Positions 30,871-32,844 of a stretch of DNA of 32,844 bases are shown piece after piece. Each line of letters begins with the position of its first letter. Within the stretch, counting starts at the first letter, position 1. The stretch spans positions 1 to 32,844 of the forward strand of contig JRUP01000039.1 of assembly GCA_000773965.1 (NCBI GenBank). The letters are read 5' to 3'. This DNA is from Enterobacter cancerogenus (lineage in GTDB: Bacteria > Pseudomonadota > Gammaproteobacteria > Enterobacterales > Enterobacteriaceae). The notes below the pieces were generated by a model that made no database searches, was not told the origin of the DNA, and saw only the letters and a program-made list of their open reading frames with translations. A program made the translations under genes and the position numbers.

Positions 30871-32844
30871 TCAGAATTGCCAGCGAACCCCGCCGTTATA
30901 GCGCCAGCCTTTTGTACCGTTACCATCAATTTCCTGACGATAGTCGGCCTCGGCATACAATGAGAGATTTCCTTTTAGCGCGGCCGTACCACCGATGCCC
31001 ACATCCCACATCTGTCCGAACTTCCCGCTGTCGAAACTGACACTGTCCGCGCCGCCGTTAATGCCCGCTCGCGTAGTGGCCGCCCCTCCCCAACCACGCG
31101 TATAGCTGGTGCGCAGATAAGGCGTATATTGCTGGCCAGCGGCATCTTGCCAGGTGCGATCCAAACGCGCGCCCACGCGGCCAATGGTTTGATCGTAATT
31201 GCCCCAACTGACGCGAGTGTTATCCCGATCCACCAGATTATCCATGTTGAGTTGCAAGTACATTAACTGCGCCTGCGGTTCGAGGCGAATACCGTTGCCC
31301 AACTGCCACGGATAGCCGGTTTCCAGTGACGCGCCCCAGCCATTACCTTTCAACTTGCCCACCTCTTTTTGCCGCGCAATATCGGTATCGCCACGGTGCC
31401 AGTCGAATGACAGTGCCCCATCAACATAGAAGCCACTGTCACGCAGCCAGGTGCCGTAAAGCGACAAGGTATCGCTATCGAAACTGGTCGAGCTGTAACC
31501 GTCCGCTGCATCAGGACGAATACGGGCATTACCGCGCGTATAGGCCACTCCGGCTCGCAAACTGTCGCTGGCGCCTTGCAGATGAATCAGATTGCCACCC
31601 AGTTGTACCGCGCTGTAATCAAGATCGAAATCGTAGCCGTTTTGACTCAGGCTGCGATCCGTCTTGTAAGTCAGATTGGAACCAAGATAGCGGATAAACA
31701 TCTCACCGCCGTTGCCCGCGCTGCTGCCTGAATCCTGACGTAGCTCTCCCAGACGCTTATGGAGATCGTCCATCACCGCCATGTTGTAGTAGGCCAGCCC
31801 GACCGGCGCAGAAATATAAGATGGCATCTGAGGCGTAAGTTGTGGACGCACCGCATTACCTGCTGCATCGCTGACAAAGTTGCTCGCGAGACGAAAATCC
31901 TGACCGGTTCCGTTTGAACTGTTGTAAAGGCCATATTGATAAGGACCCGCGGCGACATAGCCATTTGCCAGCGCGAAGCTGTTAGCACTGGCATTGCCGG
32001 TTACCTGCGCCAGTGCAATACCCTGTTCAGGCGTCATCACCGCCAGACGGTTCCCCGTCGGGTTAACATCCAGCAGAGTGGTGCCGCTGGTATTGCCATT
32101 CACACGCACACTGTCACTGACGCCTGTATCGATTTGCGTATTGAGCTTCACGCGTCCGCCAGCTGAGTTGAGATCCCCATCGATGGTTAGCGTGTTGCCG
32201 GGAACACCATTGCCATTAGTCAGATCCAGCGTACCGGCATTGTTCACCACCAGCGAACCGTCGGTGGCGCCACTCAGCAGTGGATTGACGCCGTCGCCCG
32301 CATACACCGTTGAGCCTTCGCCGATATTAATAGTGCTGTGCGCCAGTTTCAGGTTATCGGTCAACGTCCAATGGGTGTTATCGAAGTTGATGGTGCTCCA
32401 GCCACCGCCAAGGTTGGTGCCTTTGCTCAGGTCATCTGCGTTGAATGACCCGCCGCGCGCATTGATGTCATTAAAATAGAGCGTGCTGCCTGCGCCATTC
32501 TGCGTGGTGATGTGCCGGGTATTGGCCAGATCTACTTTTTCCACCAGCGCCTGGTTAGTGCCGTTGCCCATGGTCACGCTGCCATTCAGCGTGCCGCCGG
32601 ACACTTGCACGATGTCGTTACCGGCCCCCGTATTCACATCCCCCACCACGCTGCCTGACATCAGTGCAATGCGGTCGTTGGTCGCGCCGCCCGCCACCAC
32701 CTCAATATCCGGGAAGGTGGCGCTGATTTGCCCCTGGTTGATAAACAGTGTTTGCCCTCCGCGCAGATCAATCACCGGAGAGACTTTACTGTTTGAGACG
32801 ATGCTGCCCCGGTTAATCACCTCACTGGCGGTGTCAGTGACAAT
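30871..32844 (-). CDS. Autotransporter outer-membrane protein, C-terminal part (5' part outside window)
   Basis: About 657 codons of an open frame that enters from the right edge without a start. The left half (up to about residue 260 of the visible part) is passenger: repetitive beta-helix text such as NDRIALMSGSVVGDVNTGAGNDIVQVSGGTLNGSV and GTLDLTNGNGVPGNTLTIDG, ending in the pertactin-like C-terminal region (TLLDVNPTG, FVSDAAGNAVRP). The right half is a 12-strand autotransporter beta-barrel with alternating aromatic strands (VGLAYYNMAVMDDLHKRLGELR at its start, GWGASLETGY, YTPYLRTSYTRGW) and the required terminal phenylalanine (GGVRWQF). The product is surface-exposed via type Va secretion; the passenger function, adhesion or otherwise, cannot be told from this part. 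A strong terminator follows. Confidence 0.93.
   Translation of the reverse strand: MVTDTASEVINRGSIVSNSKVSPVIDLRGGQTLFINQGQISATFPDIEVVAGGATNDRIALMSGSVVGDVNTGAGNDIVQVSGGTLNGSVTMGNGTNQALVEKVDLANTRHITTQNGAGSTLYFNDINARGGSFNADDLSKGTNLGGGWSTINFDNTHWTLTDNLKLAHSTINIGEGSTVYAGDGVNPLLSGATDGSLVVNNAGTLDLTNGNGVPGNTLTIDGDLNSAGGRVKLNTQIDTGVSDSVRVNGNTSGTTLLDVNPTGNRLAVMTPEQGIALAQVTGNASANSFALANGYVAAGPYQYGLYNSSNGTGQDFRLASNFVSDAAGNAVRPQLTPQMPSYISAPVGLAYYNMAVMDDLHKRLGELRQDSGSSAGNGGEMFIRYLGSNLTYKTDRSLSQNGYDFDLDYSAVQLGGNLIHLQGASDSLRAGVAYTRGNARIRPDAADGYSSTSFDSDTLSLYGTWLRDSGFYVDGALSFDWHRGDTDIARQKEVGKLKGNGWGASLETGYPWQLGNGIRLEPQAQLMYLQLNMDNLVDRDNTRVSWGNYDQTIGRVGARLDRTWQDAAGQQYTPYLRTSYTRGWGGAATTRAGINGGADSVSFDSGKFGQMWDVGIGGTAALKGNLSLYAEADYRQEIDGNGTKGWRYNGGVRWQF

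Noticed and set aside
1..32844. Search for CRISPR arrays, tRNA or rRNA genes and prophage genes
   Set aside because: No regularly spaced repeats, tRNA-like cloverleaf or phage structural or integrase genes were recognised by eye.

Overview
The window looks like an enterobacterial chromosome segment, most like the plant- or environment-associated genera related to Pantoea and Erwinia. The reasons are the close resemblance of the Mtr-type permease, the AbgB-type hydrolase, the IolG/IolI/IolT-type genes and the pertactin-type autotransporter to enterobacterial families, dense operons with AGGAGG-type ribosome sites, and a vapBC pair beside an ISNCY-type transposase remnant. Genus is inference; no rRNA or housekeeping marker is present. 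The region reads as an accessory nutrient-scavenging block: uptake systems, hydrolases and sugar or inositol enzymes, almost no core genes.

Layout. 1-5596 (minus): a LysR regulator, then an M20 amidohydrolase of AbgB type, a peptide-binding protein and two Dpp-type permeases, the last running off the window. 5856-6886: a flavin-reductase-like protein and a convergent DUF4174 secreted protein sharing a terminator stem. 7012-8233: a 1.2 kb IS-like unit with 13-bp inverted ends that carries vapB-vapC and a broken ISNCY-type transposase. 8469-10016: a membrane diguanylate cyclase. 10033-12713: a pita-bread (M24/creatinase fold) protein and a TIM-barrel isomerase-like protein, divergent, with two palindromes between them. 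12982-13785: an AT-rich gene resembling FeeM-type N-acyl amino acid synthases. 14161-15084: an orphan sugar-type binding protein behind two palindromes.

15321-24385 is the most coherent unit: a creatininase-family amidohydrolase, a LysR regulator, and a divergent seven-gene operon with a Tat-exported BMP-type binding protein, a double-ABC ATPase, two permeases, a cupin, an isochorismatase-fold cysteine hydrolase and an AtzA/TrzN-type amidohydrolase. The genes overlap or nearly abut, so they are probably one transcription unit: import of a small nitrogen-rich (nucleobase-, ureide- or creatinine-like) compound followed by deamination and amide hydrolysis. The substrate is not known from the sequence.

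24461-26861 (minus): an Mtr-like aromatic amino acid permease and an unrecognised two-gene unit (a membrane protein plus a small protein with two good start sites). 27095-30550 (minus): a small inositol locus, IolT-like transporter, IolI-like isomerase, IolG-like dehydrogenase. 30871-32844 (minus): the C-terminal 650 or so residues of an autotransporter, followed by a strong terminator; its N-terminus lies outside the window.
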